Positions 18,590-27,386 are shown, counted from the stretch's first letter. The stretch is DNA of 64,000 nucleotides from JAWVFM01 sp963771655 (GCA_963771655.1 CAVYUG010000003.1:1-64000); one strand, 5' to 3'. Translations and numbers: made by a program. The notes: generated by a model not told the origin, from the sequence alone.

Positions 18590-18637
18590 GGTTCGTCCTG
18601 CCTTTACCTCGCAGTGCGAGGTCAGCCCAGGACAGTC
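18590..18637. repeat. Imperfect palindrome at the 5' end of DUF559 gene 1
   Basis: The left arm GGTTCGTCCTGCCTTTACC (18590-18608) is nearly identical to the left arm of the palindrome at the gene's 3' end (19498-19516). The partner arm is GGTCAGCCCAGGACAG from 18620. The inner stem ACCTCGC/GCGAGGT encloses the GTG start at 18614-18616. Confidence 0.6.
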
Positions 18638-19509
18638 GAGGAAATCGTCGAGCGTCTCGCCTCAGGCGCCCACGGGGCCGTCGCCCGGCGCGACCTTCTG
18701 AGCGCCGGTATCACGAAGGCCGAGATCGAGCATCGGCTGCGGACCACCTATCTGCTGCCGGAGTTCCGCGGTGTCTACCGGGTCGGACATCGCGCCCCCA
18801 GCACGGAGGCGACATACATGGCGGCGGTGCTCGCATGCGGGGACGCGTCGGCACTCAGCGGCCTTGCTGCCGCCTACGTCTATTCGGTGGTTAGGGGAAG
18901 ACCGCCCAAGCCGGAGGTCACATCTCCGCGGGAGCTTTGCATCGACGGCGTGATCGCCCGTCGCTGCCGCTCGCTCGACGCTCGACACGTCACGAGCTGG
19001 AAGGGCATACCGATCACGACCGTGCCGCTCACCCTCGTTGACCTGGCGGCGAAGCTCGGGCCTGACGCTCTGGCCTGGGCGGTTCACCAGGCGGGCGTGC
19101 GACACGGAATCACGCCCGAGCAGGTGCACGAGGTCCTGGCACGCCGCCCGAAGGCGCCCGGGCGGCGAATGCTCCTCTCGGTGCTATCCGGTGAGGTCCG
19201 CGTGACCGCAAGCGCCCTCGAACGGAAATTCCTTTCGCGTTTGCGCCAAGAGGGCCTGCCCTTGCCGCAAACGAACCGCCGGCCGGCCGGCGGTACGTCG
19301 ACTGCCGCTGGCCCGATCACAAGCTGACGGTCGAGCTGGACGGTTATCGCTTCCACAGCTCGCGCTACGCATGGGAACAGGACCGAAAACGCGAGCGCGA
19401 GGCGCGGGCTCGCGGAGACGACTTTCGTCGCTACACCTACGGCGACGTCTACGAGCATCCGGCGGCGATGATGCGCGAACTCCGGTCGTTCTTCTCGGGT
19501 TCGTCCTGA
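18614..19509 (+). pseudogene. AbiEi-like/DUF559 protein, one frameshift
   Basis: A GTG at 18614 opens a frame to 19327. It has an N-terminal winged-helix AbiEi_4-like part (HGAVARRDLLSAGITKAEIEHRL) and ALSGLAAAYVYSVV. The nuclease-like DUF559 domain is completed only after a one-base shift near 19285, inside a run of CCGG repeats. The other frame gives RYVDCRWPDHKLTVELDGYR, then FHSSRYAWEQDRKREREARARG, and stops at 19507-19509. The product would be about 297 residues. The family resembles Vsr/restriction-fold nucleases, but a biological role is not established. The gene is bracketed by two copies of a related palindrome; its start lies in one and its stop in the other. Confidence 0.7.
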
Positions 19510-19546
19510 CTTCACCCCTTGTGGGGTGGTGAAGTCAGGACAAACC
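19498..19546. repeat. Long palindrome at the 3' end of DUF559 gene 1
   Basis: GGTTCGTCCTGACTTCACC (19498-19516) and GGTGAAGTCAGGACAAACC (19528-19546) pair over 19 bases with one mismatch around an 11-base loop. It contains the TGA stop of the DUF559 gene and sits 8 bases from the end of convergent tadA, so it may serve as a bidirectional terminator. Confidence 0.75.
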
Positions 19547-19553
19547 GGGTCGG

Positions 19554-20015
19554 CTAACGGCGGGAGGCGAAGAAGGCCCGTAGGAGGGCCGCCGCCTCCG
19601 TCGCCATGACGCCGCCCTCCACCTCTGGCCGGTGGTTCAGGCGGGGTTCGCCCAGGACGTCGAGGACGCTGCCCGCTGCTCCCGCCTTCGGGTCGGGCGC
19701 CGCGTAGACCACCCGGTCGAGGCGCGCGAGGACGATCGCCCCCGCGCACATGGCGCACGGCTCGAGCGTGATGTAGATCTCGCAGCCCGCAAGGCGCCAG
19801 CCGCCGAGCGTGCGGGCGGCCTCGCTGATCGCCAGCACCTCGGCGTGGGCCGTCGGGTCGCCGCGGAGCTCGCGCTCGTTGCCCGCGGCGGCGAGCGGCT
19901 CGCCACCCCTGGTGACCACCGCTCCGATCGGGACGTCGTCGTGAGCTGCGGCCGCCTCCGCCTCGGTGATCGCGAGCGCCATCAGGCGCTCGTCGGTGGT
20001 GGTCGCGTCGGGCAT
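19554..20015 (-). CDS. tadA: tRNA adenosine(34) deaminase TadA
   Basis: 153 residues with the deaminase zinc motifs HAEVLAI (about residue 56) and PCAMCAGAI (about 86-94), and DDVPIGAVV and NHRPEVEGGVM as in TadA. It converts A34 to inosine in tRNA-Arg(ACG). ATG 20015 gives the normal family length. The start abuts an inverted repeat shared with the divergent subtilase gene. Confidence 0.9.
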   Translation of the reverse strand: MPDATTTDERLMALAITEAEAAAAHDDVPIGAVVTRGGEPLAAAGNERELRGDPTAHAEVLAISEAARTLGGWRLAGCEIYITLEPCAMCAGAIVLARLDRVVYAAPDPKAGAAGSVLDVLGEPRLNHRPEVEGGVMATEAAALLRAFFASRR

Positions 20016-20040
20016 CCGCGAAGTATCGGCAACTTCGCGG
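20016..20040. promoter_or_regulatory. 9-bp inverted repeat between tadA and subtilase genes
   Basis: CCGCGAAGT (20016-20024) and ACTTCGCGG (20032-20040) are perfect arms separated by 7 bases. It touches the tadA start and lies 21 bases before the subtilase start. It may be an operator or a 5' hairpin of either transcript. Confidence 0.45.
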
Positions 20041-20061
20041 GCGCCGATGTGTTTAGGGGGC

Positions 20062-21462
20062 ATGAGTGCCAGGGGGGCAGCCGCAATAGCGGCGGCCGTC
20101 GTCGCGGGCTTGGCGGGGCCTGCGGCGGCGGCCGCGGCGGCTGATGCCGTTTCAGCGCGCGGGGAGACTGCGACCGCCGCCCGGAGTTTGGCGGGAACGG
20201 GCCCCGCCTCCCTAGCCAGCCATTCGACTGCGGTGACGGGGCCGGCCGCGGCGCCGTATGTGACCGGCGAGGTGGTCATCCGCCGCGAGAGCGGCGCCAC
20301 GAAGGTCGTGAAGATCTCGTCCCGCGCCTCCGTTCCGACCGAGGCGAGGAGGCTGACCGCCCGCCCCGGCGTGGCCTCCGCCACTCCCAACTACATCGCC
20401 TCCGCAACCGCCCACGTGCCCGACGACCCCGGCCGGGCCGGCACGATCGGCGGCTGGCGAAACGACCAGTGGAGCTTCCTCGCCGGCCCCGGTGGAATCG
20501 ACGCGAGCGGCGCCTGGTCGACTCTCGGGTCCTCAGCGGCGGCGCCGGGGGCGGGAACGGCCGTCGCCGTCCTCGACTCGGGAGTCGCCTACCGGCGACA
20601 CGGAGCGGGCTTCCGCGCCGACCCGGATCTCGCCGGCACGAGCTTCCTCCACCCCCGCGACTTCGTCGACCGCGACCGCCTGCCACTCGACGAGAACGGT
20701 CACGGCACCCATGTCGCCTCGACGATCGCGGAGACCACCGACAACGACATGGGGCTGACCGGCGTCGCCTATGGCGCCCAGGTGATTCCCGTGCGCGTTC
20801 TGGACGCGAGCCTTCACGGGAGTGCCACCCAGATCGCGCGCGGCATCCGTTTCGCCGCGAAGCACGGCGCCAAGGTCATCAACCTCAGCCTCGCCTTCGG
20901 CCCCGCGGTCACCCGCTGCGCACAGATCTCGGTGGTCTGCCGGGCGATCCGCTCGGCGGCGAAGCACGGAGCACTCGTGATCGCGGCGGCCGGCAACTCC
21001 GCCGCCCCATCTCCCGCCATGCCGGCAGCCGCGCCGAAGGTCCTTTCGATCGCCGCCGCAACTGAGCGCGGCTGCCTCGCCTCCTATTCCAACCGCCGGG
21101 CGGCGCTCGTCGCCCCGGGGGGCGGCGCCGACGCTGCGATCCCGGGCGATGAGTCCTGCGATCCGAGCGCCGCCACCGGGGCGGGGATCACCCAGTATTC
21201 GCTCGACCCCGGCGCAGCGGCCTCGGGCGCATACGGCAGCTTCTCCTACGTCGACCTCGAGGGCACGTCGCAGGCCGCGGCGGAGGCGTCGGCGGCTGCG
21301 GCGGTCGTGATCGCGAGCGGTGTGCCCCTCCCCCGCGCCGCGCCGCTCGGCGTGGCCGCGCGATTGGCCTGCACGGCGACGCCGACGGGCCACCGCGGTT
21401 ACTACGGCCGCTACGGGCGCATCGACCTGGCCCGGGCGGTCGATCCGAGCGTCGGCTGCTAG
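20062..21462 (+). CDS. Secreted S8 (subtilisin-like) serine peptidase
   Basis: 466 residues starting at ATG 20062 after AGGGGG. An Ala-rich signal peptide (about 1-30) is followed by an I9-like propeptide region (to about 115). The catalytic triad is visible: Asp172 in AVLDSGVA, His214 in NGHGTHVAS and Ser403 in GTSQAAA, with oxyanion Asn312 in AAAGNSA. The Ser motif is GTSQAAA rather than the common GTSMAAP. It is predicted to be exported and to degrade extracellular protein. Confidence 0.9.
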   Translation: MSARGAAAIAAAVVAGLAGPAAAAAAADAVSARGETATAARSLAGTGPASLASHSTAVTGPAAAPYVTGEVVIRRESGATKVVKISSRASVPTEARRLTARPGVASATPNYIASATAHVPDDPGRAGTIGGWRNDQWSFLAGPGGIDASGAWSTLGSSAAAPGAGTAVAVLDSGVAYRRHGAGFRADPDLAGTSFLHPRDFVDRDRLPLDENGHGTHVASTIAETTDNDMGLTGVAYGAQVIPVRVLDASLHGSATQIARGIRFAAKHGAKVINLSLAFGPAVTRCAQISVVCRAIRSAAKHGALVIAAAGNSAAPSPAMPAAAPKVLSIAAATERGCLASYSNRRAALVAPGGGADAAIPGDESCDPSAATGAGITQYSLDPGAAASGAYGSFSYVDLEGTSQAAAEASAAAAVVIASGVPLPRAAPLGVAARLACTATPTGHRGYYGRYGRIDLARAVDPSVGC

Positions 21463-21468
21463 CCGCCG

Positions 21469-21915
21469 CTAGGCGGTGGTCCGAACGATGTAGACGCTGC
21501 AGGGCGCGTGGTGGGAGACCTTGTTCGGCACGCTCCCGAGCAGGAATCGCTTTGCCCCCGTCATGCCCTTGTTGCCGACGACCACGAGGTCGGCCTTGAC
21601 CTCCTCGGCGACGTCGAGAAGCGCGTCGGCCGGGTCGCCCTCGCGGGCGTGGGTCGTGGCGCTGACGCCCGCCTGCTCGGCCGTCCCGGCCGCGCCGTCG
21701 AGGACCATGTTGACCTCCTGGCGGGGGCCGACCTCGTACTGAACGTCGCCTGGGATCTCCACCTTCTCGTCGGTCGAGAGGGCGGTGCCGCCCTGCTCGT
21801 ACGCCGTGACGACGTCGAGCGCCGCACCGGTCGCCTTGGCGAGGTCGACCGCGTGGGACACCGCCAGCGAGGCGGTGTCGGATCCATCAGTGCCAACCAC
21901 TATCCGCTTGAACAA
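21469..21915 (-). CDS. Universal stress protein (UspA family)
   Basis: 148 residues: FKRIVVGTDGSDTASLAVSHAV at the N-terminus and the ATP-binding G-2x-G-9x-G-S/T pattern VVGNKGMTGAKRFLLGSVPNKVSHHAPCSVYIVR at the C-terminus (given in family form; key residues are the glycines and SVPNKV). A TTG at 21915 is preferred because GGAGGAGGG lies 5-7 bases upstream. It fits the stress theme of the window. Confidence 0.9.
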   Translation of the reverse strand: MFKRIVVGTDGSDTASLAVSHAVDLAKATGAALDVVTAYEQGGTALSTDEKVEIPGDVQYEVGPRQEVNMVLDGAAGTAEQAGVSATTHAREGDPADALLDVAEEVKADLVVVGNKGMTGAKRFLLGSVPNKVSHHAPCSVYIVRTTA

Positions 21916-22133
21916 ACGTCCCTCCTCCTCGGTGGGCGACTGCGGCGCGGATACTAACTCGGAGCGGCGGGGCTCACCCACGCCGCGAGATTCTGCGCGG
22001 GCGGCCGGAGACGGATCGCCGTCAGATGAGCGTAGACTGAGCGAGCGAGACTCATCTGGCGTGCTCCGCCGCTCGCGCTCCGCGCCACTGGGGACCGAGG
22101 TAAGAAGTTCTTGCCCAGCGGAAAGGAGTTCCC

Positions 22134-22511
22134 ATGGCGCTGTTCTCAGCCCGCCCCCCCGTGTGCCACGTCGAGGCCTTGGAGCCTGGGGTGGCCCTTG
22201 TCGAGGTCAACGGGCCTTTGCAGGATGCAGCGGTCGGACGCTGGACGGCGCTTCTGAACGGCGTGATCGCCGAGGGAACCGCGGATGTCGTCGTCGATCT
22301 TCGCGGCTGCACGGCGATCGATGCGGCTTGTTACTCAGCACTGATCCAAGCCTCATCGAAGATGAAGGTGGAGGCCGACGGCGGCGTCAGGCTCGTCACC
22401 TATTCCGGCTCCCCGGCCGAGGGCGAGCTCGAAGGAGCGGTCGGAGAGCTTCCGGTACACGCAACCGTTCAAGAGGCGCGCATGTACCTCGAGTTCCAAC
22501 AGCCCGCGTAG
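22134..22511 (+). CDS. STAS-domain protein lacking the usual phospho-serine
   Basis: 125 residues; strands and helices follow the STAS fold (VALVEVNGPLQDAAVGRW, then ADVVVDLRGCTAIDAACYSAL). In anti-sigma antagonists the loop after the third strand is D-S-T/V-G; here it is D-A-A-C, so the phosphorylatable Ser is absent. It may be a constitutive antagonist or a non-signalling STAS protein. AAAGGAG precedes the ATG. It stands alone between uspA and a phosphotriesterase-like gene. Confidence 0.7.
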   Translation: MALFSARPPVCHVEALEPGVALVEVNGPLQDAAVGRWTALLNGVIAEGTADVVVDLRGCTAIDAACYSALIQASSKMKVEADGGVRLVTYSGSPAEGELEGAVGELPVHATVQEARMYLEFQQPA

Positions 22512-22545
22512 TTGCGCAACCCGCAGTGCGCGGCTCGAACATGGG

Positions 22546-22632
22546 CTACAGGAGCTTCACGAGCGCGATGACCATCGACGCCACGAGGCAGGCGACGAGC
22601 ACGATCATCGAGATCCGCCAGGTCACGGGCAC
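22546..22632 (-). CDS. Possible 28-residue membrane peptide
   Basis: A GTG at 22632 opens a 28-codon frame, almost all of it a single transmembrane helix (ISMIVLVACLVASMVIALVKLL). It lies between a STAS gene and a GTG-started hydrolase on the other strand. No ribosome site stands out. It could be a real small membrane protein or chance. Confidence 0.3.
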   Translation of the reverse strand: MPVTWRISMIVLVACLVASMVIALVKLL

Positions 22633-22663
22633 GGCCTGACTGTAGGGACATAGACTGAGCGCC

Positions 22664-23659
22664 GTGGCGACCGTGGAGACCGTCAACGGGCCGATCGACG
22701 CGAGCCAGCTCGGCACCACACTGATCCACGAGCACTTCATCACCCGCGACGAGGCCGTCTTCATCCAGTGGCCGCACGTGCGGCCCGTCGCCCCCGACCC
22801 CGATGACCCGGAGCCGCCCGACTTCCTGACGCCGGCCCTCGGCTGCGCTCGCGCCGTGCTCGAGCACGGCGTCAAGACCGTGATCGAGCCGACGGCGATG
22901 TTCATCGGTCGCGACGTCGGCTTCTCGAAGCGCGTCGCCGACGAGACGGGCCTCCAGGTCGTGGCCTGCACCGGCATCTACACCTATGACCACCTGCCTC
23001 CCTTCTTCAACGCGCGTGACCCCGACGCGATCGCCGAGCTCTTCGTCCACGACATCACCCAGGGCATCCAGGGCACGGACATCAAGGCGGCCTTCCTGAA
23101 GTGCGCCGCCGACGAGCCCGGCGTCACAGAGAACGTCGAGAAGGTCCATCGCGCCGTCGCGCGCGCGAGCGTGCAGACCGGCGCGCCGATAATGGCCCAC
23201 TCCCGCCCCGCCAGCCAGACTGGGATCCGCCAGGTCGAGATCTTCGAGGAGGAGGGCGTCGACCTCTCGCGGGTGCAGATCGCGCACACCGGCGATACCG
23301 ACGACCTCGACTACATCGAGCAGTTGCTCGACAAGGGCGTCTTCATCGGCCTCGACCGCTTCGGGCTGGAGCTCTTCCTTCCGATGGAGCAGCGGCTGCC
23401 GACCGCGGCGACGCTCTTGGAGCGCGGCCACTCCGAGCGCATGTTCCTCTCCCAGGACTACTGCGCCACGCTCGACTGGTTCCCCGCCGAGGTCGGCCGC
23501 CAGATGATGGAGGCGGGCCTCGCCAAGGGCTGGAGCATGACCCTCATCTTCGAGGAGGTGATCCCGGCCCTCCGCGAGCGCGGGATGACCGACGAGCAAC
23601 TCGAGACGATGATGGTGAAGAACCCGGTCGCCTGGCTCACGGGCGAGCGCCCCGACTAG
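22664..23659 (+). CDS. Phosphotriesterase-family metal hydrolase
   Basis: 331 residues of the PTE/amidohydrolase fold. Metal ligands are visible: HxH in LIHEHF (His22, His24), a likely carboxylated Lys in AAFLKCAADE, His in PIMAHSRP and IAHTGDT, and the terminal Asp in LSQDYC. The length and the insert-free loops suit phosphotriesterase-like lactonases rather than true organophosphatases; lactonase activity is inference. The start is GTG 22664. It is monocistronic. Confidence 0.85.
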   Translation: MATVETVNGPIDASQLGTTLIHEHFITRDEAVFIQWPHVRPVAPDPDDPEPPDFLTPALGCARAVLEHGVKTVIEPTAMFIGRDVGFSKRVADETGLQVVACTGIYTYDHLPPFFNARDPDAIAELFVHDITQGIQGTDIKAAFLKCAADEPGVTENVEKVHRAVARASVQTGAPIMAHSRPASQTGIRQVEIFEEEGVDLSRVQIAHTGDTDDLDYIEQLLDKGVFIGLDRFGLELFLPMEQRLPTAATLLERGHSERMFLSQDYCATLDWFPAEVGRQMMEAGLAKGWSMTLIFEEVIPALRERGMTDEQLETMMVKNPVAWLTGERPD

Positions 23660-23677
23660 CGCATCCGCAGTCGCCGT

Positions 23678-24193
23678 CTAGCGGTGCTCCACGCCGATCG
23701 TGATCTCGACGTGGTTGTTGCCCGAGTTGGGGTTGCCCGTATAGGGGGAGAAGTCGATCGCCTTGCTGATGAACGTGCCCTTCTTGCGACCCCGGACCTT
23801 GATCTTCAGCGTGCCCCGCTGCTGGCTGACGAAGTCACCGAAGTCGCAGCTGACGTAGGTGCCCTTCACGCTGCAGCCGCTGCGAGCACCGTACGTCTGC
23901 GTCTTCAGGACCTTGAGCTGGGAGGGCACGTCGACGTGAACGGCCACACCCCACGATGTCCCGGGCCCGTCGTTCTTCGGCTTGACCACGAGCCAGCTCG
24001 TCTCTCCGCGGCGGATCGGCTGTGGCGCCGCGTGGCCTGAGATCGAGATGTCGGCGCACCCATCGGTCGTCGTGCATCCGCGTTGGTGCTTCCCGAGGGC
24101 ACCGGGCACGACGAGCAGGCCGGCGGTTACGAGCATGACGGCAGCGAGGCATGCCCCTGTCCAAGGGGGCGGCGATCCATGCCGGAACCCCAT
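23678..24193 (-). CDS. Secreted DUF11/CARDB-like beta-sandwich protein
   Basis: 171 residues. An N-terminal hydrophobic segment (CLAAVMLVTAGLLVVPGALG) acts as a signal peptide. The remainder has the look of a DUF11-type Ig-like domain (SWLVVKPKNDGPGTSWGVAVHVDVPSQL, key part NDGPGTS; then GTLKIKVRGRKKG) with paired cysteines. It is probably the last gene of the phospholipase operon, 21 bases after the phosphoesterase gene. Cell-surface or exported; function unknown. Confidence 0.65.
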   Translation of the reverse strand: MGFRHGSPPPWTGACLAAVMLVTAGLLVVPGALGKHQRGCTTTDGCADISISGHAAPQPIRRGETSWLVVKPKNDGPGTSWGVAVHVDVPSQLKVLKTQTYGARSGCSVKGTYVSCDFGDFVSQQRGTLKIKVRGRKKGTFISKAIDFSPYTGNPNSGNNHVEITIGVEHR

Positions 24194-24214
24194 GTGCGAA
24201 GTGTGACAGGTGGG

Positions 24215-25357
24215 TTAGCGGCAGCGGCGGCGATTCAACGTCTTGGCGCCGAACGGCTTGAGGCCCGCCTGCCCCGCGAAGCCGAGGCGCGGAAGGCTGA
24301 AGTTGTCCTCGATCGAGCGGAGCAGCGAGTAGTGGTTGTAGGGGGTCTCGTTCACCGTCCCTGGCCTGATGCAGCGCGAGACCAGGACGGCTCCGATGCG
24401 CCCTCCGCCCGGACCGGGGCTGATGCCCCCGGGAGTGTCGGGAGGGATCACGTTCGGCCCGGGCTTCTCGTTGCAGCATGCGCTCGAGTCCGAACCGGTC
24501 TCCGCCTCGTCAAAGGTGACGATCACGAGCCCGCGGTGGCGGTAGGCCGGCGAGCGCAGGATCCTCGGCACCCACTTGCGCAGGAACCCGTTCGCGCTCG
24601 CGAGCCCGCCGGGCTGGCCGTCCACGCACGGCTCATCGTGACCGTCGTCGCACAGGTTCGGCGTGATGAACGCGTAGTTGGGGGTCTTTCGCGCCTGCCT
24701 CAGGTCACCGCGCAGGTTGGTGAGGTCGACGTCGTTGCGGTTGCACGTGGGCGAGTCGATGATCGAGTGGAAGTAGACGAATGGGTTGTGTCGCGTCGCG
24801 TACTGGTCGCCCTTGCGGGCCGCCTGGGTGTCGTCTTGAGCCCCGATCGCTGGGTGCCTGCACGTCACCTGCGGCTTGCCCTTGGGCGTGCCGGCGTTCA
24901 TGTCCTGCATGTAGCCCTTCCAGCTGTACCCCGAGTCCTCGAGCTGGTTTGCGATGGTCTGCGCCCCGAGCGGATAGACGCAGCCCGCGCCGACGAACTG
25001 GCCGTCAGGTGCGCTGGCGCCGGGAACGAACTCGCTGAAGGTCGGGCAGTCGGCCTGGGTCAGCGGGTTCGGCGCCTGCCCGCTCACCATGGCGATGTAG
25101 TTGTCGAGGCTGAGGTGCCCGATGCCGTAGTAGTTCGGGAGGAACTCGCCCCTGGACCGCAGCGTCTTGGCCAGATACGGCGCCTTCGACTTCGGGCCGA
25201 ACGTGGTCGAGGCGTCCTCGTTCTCGAGCACGATGATGAAGACGTGCTTGACGTGCGGCGCCTTGCGCGGTGCCTTCGGCGCCGCGGGCGACGCGGCGGC
25301 GAACGCCCCGAGCCCGGCGGCGAGAGCGAGAGCGAGCGCCGCGATCCGAATCCTCAT
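24215..25357 (-). CDS. Secreted phosphoesterase (PF04185-type acid phosphatase/phospholipase C family)
   Basis: 380 residues with an Ala-rich signal peptide (about 1-25). The family metal-site motifs are HVFIIVLENEDAST (about 37-50), GIGHLSLDNYIAMVSGQAP, and VIVTFDEAETGSD (about 272-284), followed by NHYSLLRSIEDNF, a hallmark of this family. It hydrolyses phosphate mono- or diesters outside the cell. The ATGA overlap with the upstream phospholipase gene (25354-25357) shows coupling. Confidence 0.85.
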   Translation of the reverse strand: MRIRIAALALALAAGLGAFAAASPAAPKAPRKAPHVKHVFIIVLENEDASTTFGPKSKAPYLAKTLRSRGEFLPNYYGIGHLSLDNYIAMVSGQAPNPLTQADCPTFSEFVPGASAPDGQFVGAGCVYPLGAQTIANQLEDSGYSWKGYMQDMNAGTPKGKPQVTCRHPAIGAQDDTQAARKGDQYATRHNPFVYFHSIIDSPTCNRNDVDLTNLRGDLRQARKTPNYAFITPNLCDDGHDEPCVDGQPGGLASANGFLRKWVPRILRSPAYRHRGLVIVTFDEAETGSDSSACCNEKPGPNVIPPDTPGGISPGPGGGRIGAVLVSRCIRPGTVNETPYNHYSLLRSIEDNFSLPRLGFAGQAGLKPFGAKTLNRRRCR

Positions 25358-26856
25358 TCGTCGTTCGCCTCCTCGGCAGCGCGACGCCAGGCGGGGCCGA
25401 AGTCCCGCATCCGCCCAGGGTGCGCGAAGACGCGCTCGGGCGTGGGCGGCCGCACGTCGAAGCCCAGCCTCTCCGCGTACTCAGCGATGTCGGCGAGCTC
25501 GGGTCCCTCGGAGCGAGCGCTGCGGGTCGCCGCCGGTGACGCCTTCGGTGAGCACGCGGTCGGTACCCGCGGCGCCGGGCTCGGCAGATCCGGCACGTCG
25601 TAGTTCGGCCTCGAAAAGTCGAAGGTCCGGCCGATGTCCGACGAGTAGCGGTGGCGCGTGTTCAGGTACCCGAGCCCGAATCGGTAGGAGATCAGCTTCA
25701 GGATCGAGACGTGGGTCATCGCGGCGTGGCTCACATGGCCCCGGCGAGCCCACGGCGAGATCGCGACGGCGGGCGTCCGGAAGCCGGTGATGCCGAAGTT
25801 CTTGGAGAGCTTGCGGGACGACCTGTCGTCCGGGACGACGAGTGGGCTCACGTGGTCGTAGAAGCCGCCCCATTCGTCGTAGTTCACGACCATCGCGCCG
25901 CGGCGAAAGTTAGGCGAGGCGACGAACGCCTTCACGACCTCGGACATGAGGAACTGGCCCACGCGCGGGTCGCCGTGCGGGTGCTCGTCGGTCGAGAGGC
26001 CCTGGTCCTCGAACAGGAAGCCCGGGTCGACGAAGGCGATGTTGGGCAGGTTCCCGACCGCGGCATCGGCGTAGAACTCGGCGATCGGCCGCACCCAGGG
26101 GAGCGCGCGAGCGCCGTAGAGCGCCGCGAAGGGGATGTCCGTGAAGTAGTAGCCGACCGAGATGCCGGCGGCGCTCGCCCGGTCGAAGATCGTCTCCCAC
26201 TGGTCCCCGAGCGACCCGGCGGGGATCACGTTCGTGATCTGCCCGCCTGACTGCGCTCCCCACTGATAGTGGCGATTGGGGTAGGTCGGCCCCAGGAGCG
26301 CCGCGAAGTAGCGGTCGTAGACAGTGAATGCCTGCGCCAGCGCAGGTAGGAATGGCAGGTCCTTCTGGACGTAGTAGCCGATCGCGAACTCGTCGTTCGC
26401 CTTGAAGAACCCGTCGAGCTTGCCGTGGTTGTACTCCTCGCGCGCCCCGTCCCAGGAATGGTCGGGGTCCTTGAATCCGCAGCCCTGGAAGTCGGGCGCC
26501 AGCGGATGCGTCGGGTGCCTCTTGCCGGAGCCGTCGGGGTAGGAGATCCCGGCCTGCCGCCCGTCGACGTCATCGCGCCACCCGAGGTAGTGGTCGAAGG
26601 AGCGGTTCTCCATCATCATCACCACGAAGTGGTCGATCGGGAGGTTCCGCGGGCTCGGGTAGGGCACGCGGGTCTGGCGCTTGGCCGCCTCCGCCACGAG
26701 CGTGTTCAGCGGCAGCGCCGCGCCTAGCCCGGCGGCGCCGGCGAGGGCTGCGGTGCGAGCCAGGAACTCGCGCCGCCGCAGATGCTCCGTGGGGTGCTCG
26801 GCCGCGAAGCGCCCCTCGGCCTCGTCGCGCGGTGCCTCGTCCGAGTGCGAGCTCAA
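25354..26856 (-). CDS. Tat-exported phospholipase C family protein
   Basis: 500 residues from a TTG at 26856. Residues about 26-50 form a Tat signal (RRREFLARTAALAGAAGLGA). The phosphoesterase domain follows: DHFVVMMMENRSFDHYLGW (about 72-90), KDPDHSWDGAREEYNHGKLDGF, MVVNYDEWGGFYDHVSP (about 340) and HVSILKLISYRFGL. It would cleave phospholipids or related phosphodiesters in the cell wall space. The TTG start overlaps the upstream gene's stop as TTGA and its own stop overlaps the next start as ATGA. Confidence 0.87.
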   Translation of the reverse strand: MSSHSDEAPRDEAEGRFAAEHPTEHLRRREFLARTAALAGAAGLGAALPLNTLVAEAAKRQTRVPYPSPRNLPIDHFVVMMMENRSFDHYLGWRDDVDGRQAGISYPDGSGKRHPTHPLAPDFQGCGFKDPDHSWDGAREEYNHGKLDGFFKANDEFAIGYYVQKDLPFLPALAQAFTVYDRYFAALLGPTYPNRHYQWGAQSGGQITNVIPAGSLGDQWETIFDRASAAGISVGYYFTDIPFAALYGARALPWVRPIAEFYADAAVGNLPNIAFVDPGFLFEDQGLSTDEHPHGDPRVGQFLMSEVVKAFVASPNFRRGAMVVNYDEWGGFYDHVSPLVVPDDRSSRKLSKNFGITGFRTPAVAISPWARRGHVSHAAMTHVSILKLISYRFGLGYLNTRHRYSSDIGRTFDFSRPNYDVPDLPSPAPRVPTACSPKASPAATRSARSEGPELADIAEYAERLGFDVRPPTPERVFAHPGRMRDFGPAWRRAAEEANDE

Positions 26857-27335
26857 CCCGGGCCGCCCTTTTGCGCCGACGTCGGCTTGACCACCCGCTC
26901 GCAGTCGAAGACGCCGTCCTCCGCCCGGTCCACGTAGGCGACGTCCTTCCCGGGGCCGCAGTTGATGACGTCCCGGGTCCCGTCGCGCGCTCGAATGACG
27001 TCGCGACCCTGACCGTCCACGGGCTTGCCCGCGATGGAGTTGAACTCGTCCCGTCCGGCGCCGCCGACGAGGACGGCCCCGCCACCGCCGCCGAGGAGGG
27101 TGTCCGCGCCGCCTCGCCCGTTGATGTGATCGAAGCCGCCGCCGCCCCTGATGACGTCGGCGCGGGGGCCGCCGACCAGATGATCGGCGTGGCGGGTGCC
27201 CTTGATCGCGTGCTGTCCGCTGGAGCCGGCGGCGGCGACGAGGCCAACGGCCAGGACCACGAGGAGGGCAGCGAGGACGGTGAGCGTCGCGGCCGCGCGA
27301 CGACCGCGCCGTCCACTGCGGAGCTTCCCTGGCAT
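26853..27335 (-). CDS. RTX-type calcium-binding repeat protein, exported
   Basis: 160 residues from ATG 27335. After a basic start, a hydrophobic segment (LTVLAALLVVLAVGLVAAAG) serves as signal or anchor. Four or more glycine-rich nonapeptide-like repeats follow (GTRHADHLVGGPRADVIRGG, GGADTLLGG, VLVGGAGRDEF), typical of hemolysin-type Ca2+ beta-rolls, then a conserved-looking DVAYVDRAEDGVFDCERV end. It is first in the operon with phospholipase C and the phosphoesterase. Confidence 0.7.
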   Translation of the reverse strand: MPGKLRSGRRGRRAAATLTVLAALLVVLAVGLVAAAGSSGQHAIKGTRHADHLVGGPRADVIRGGGGFDHINGRGGADTLLGGGGGAVLVGGAGRDEFNSIAGKPVDGQGRDVIRARDGTRDVINCGPGKDVAYVDRAEDGVFDCERVVKPTSAQKGGPG

Positions 27336-27386
27336 GCCGCGTGGAAGATAGCCCTCGGCCGGCCACACCGCGTCACTTCGGTGTTA

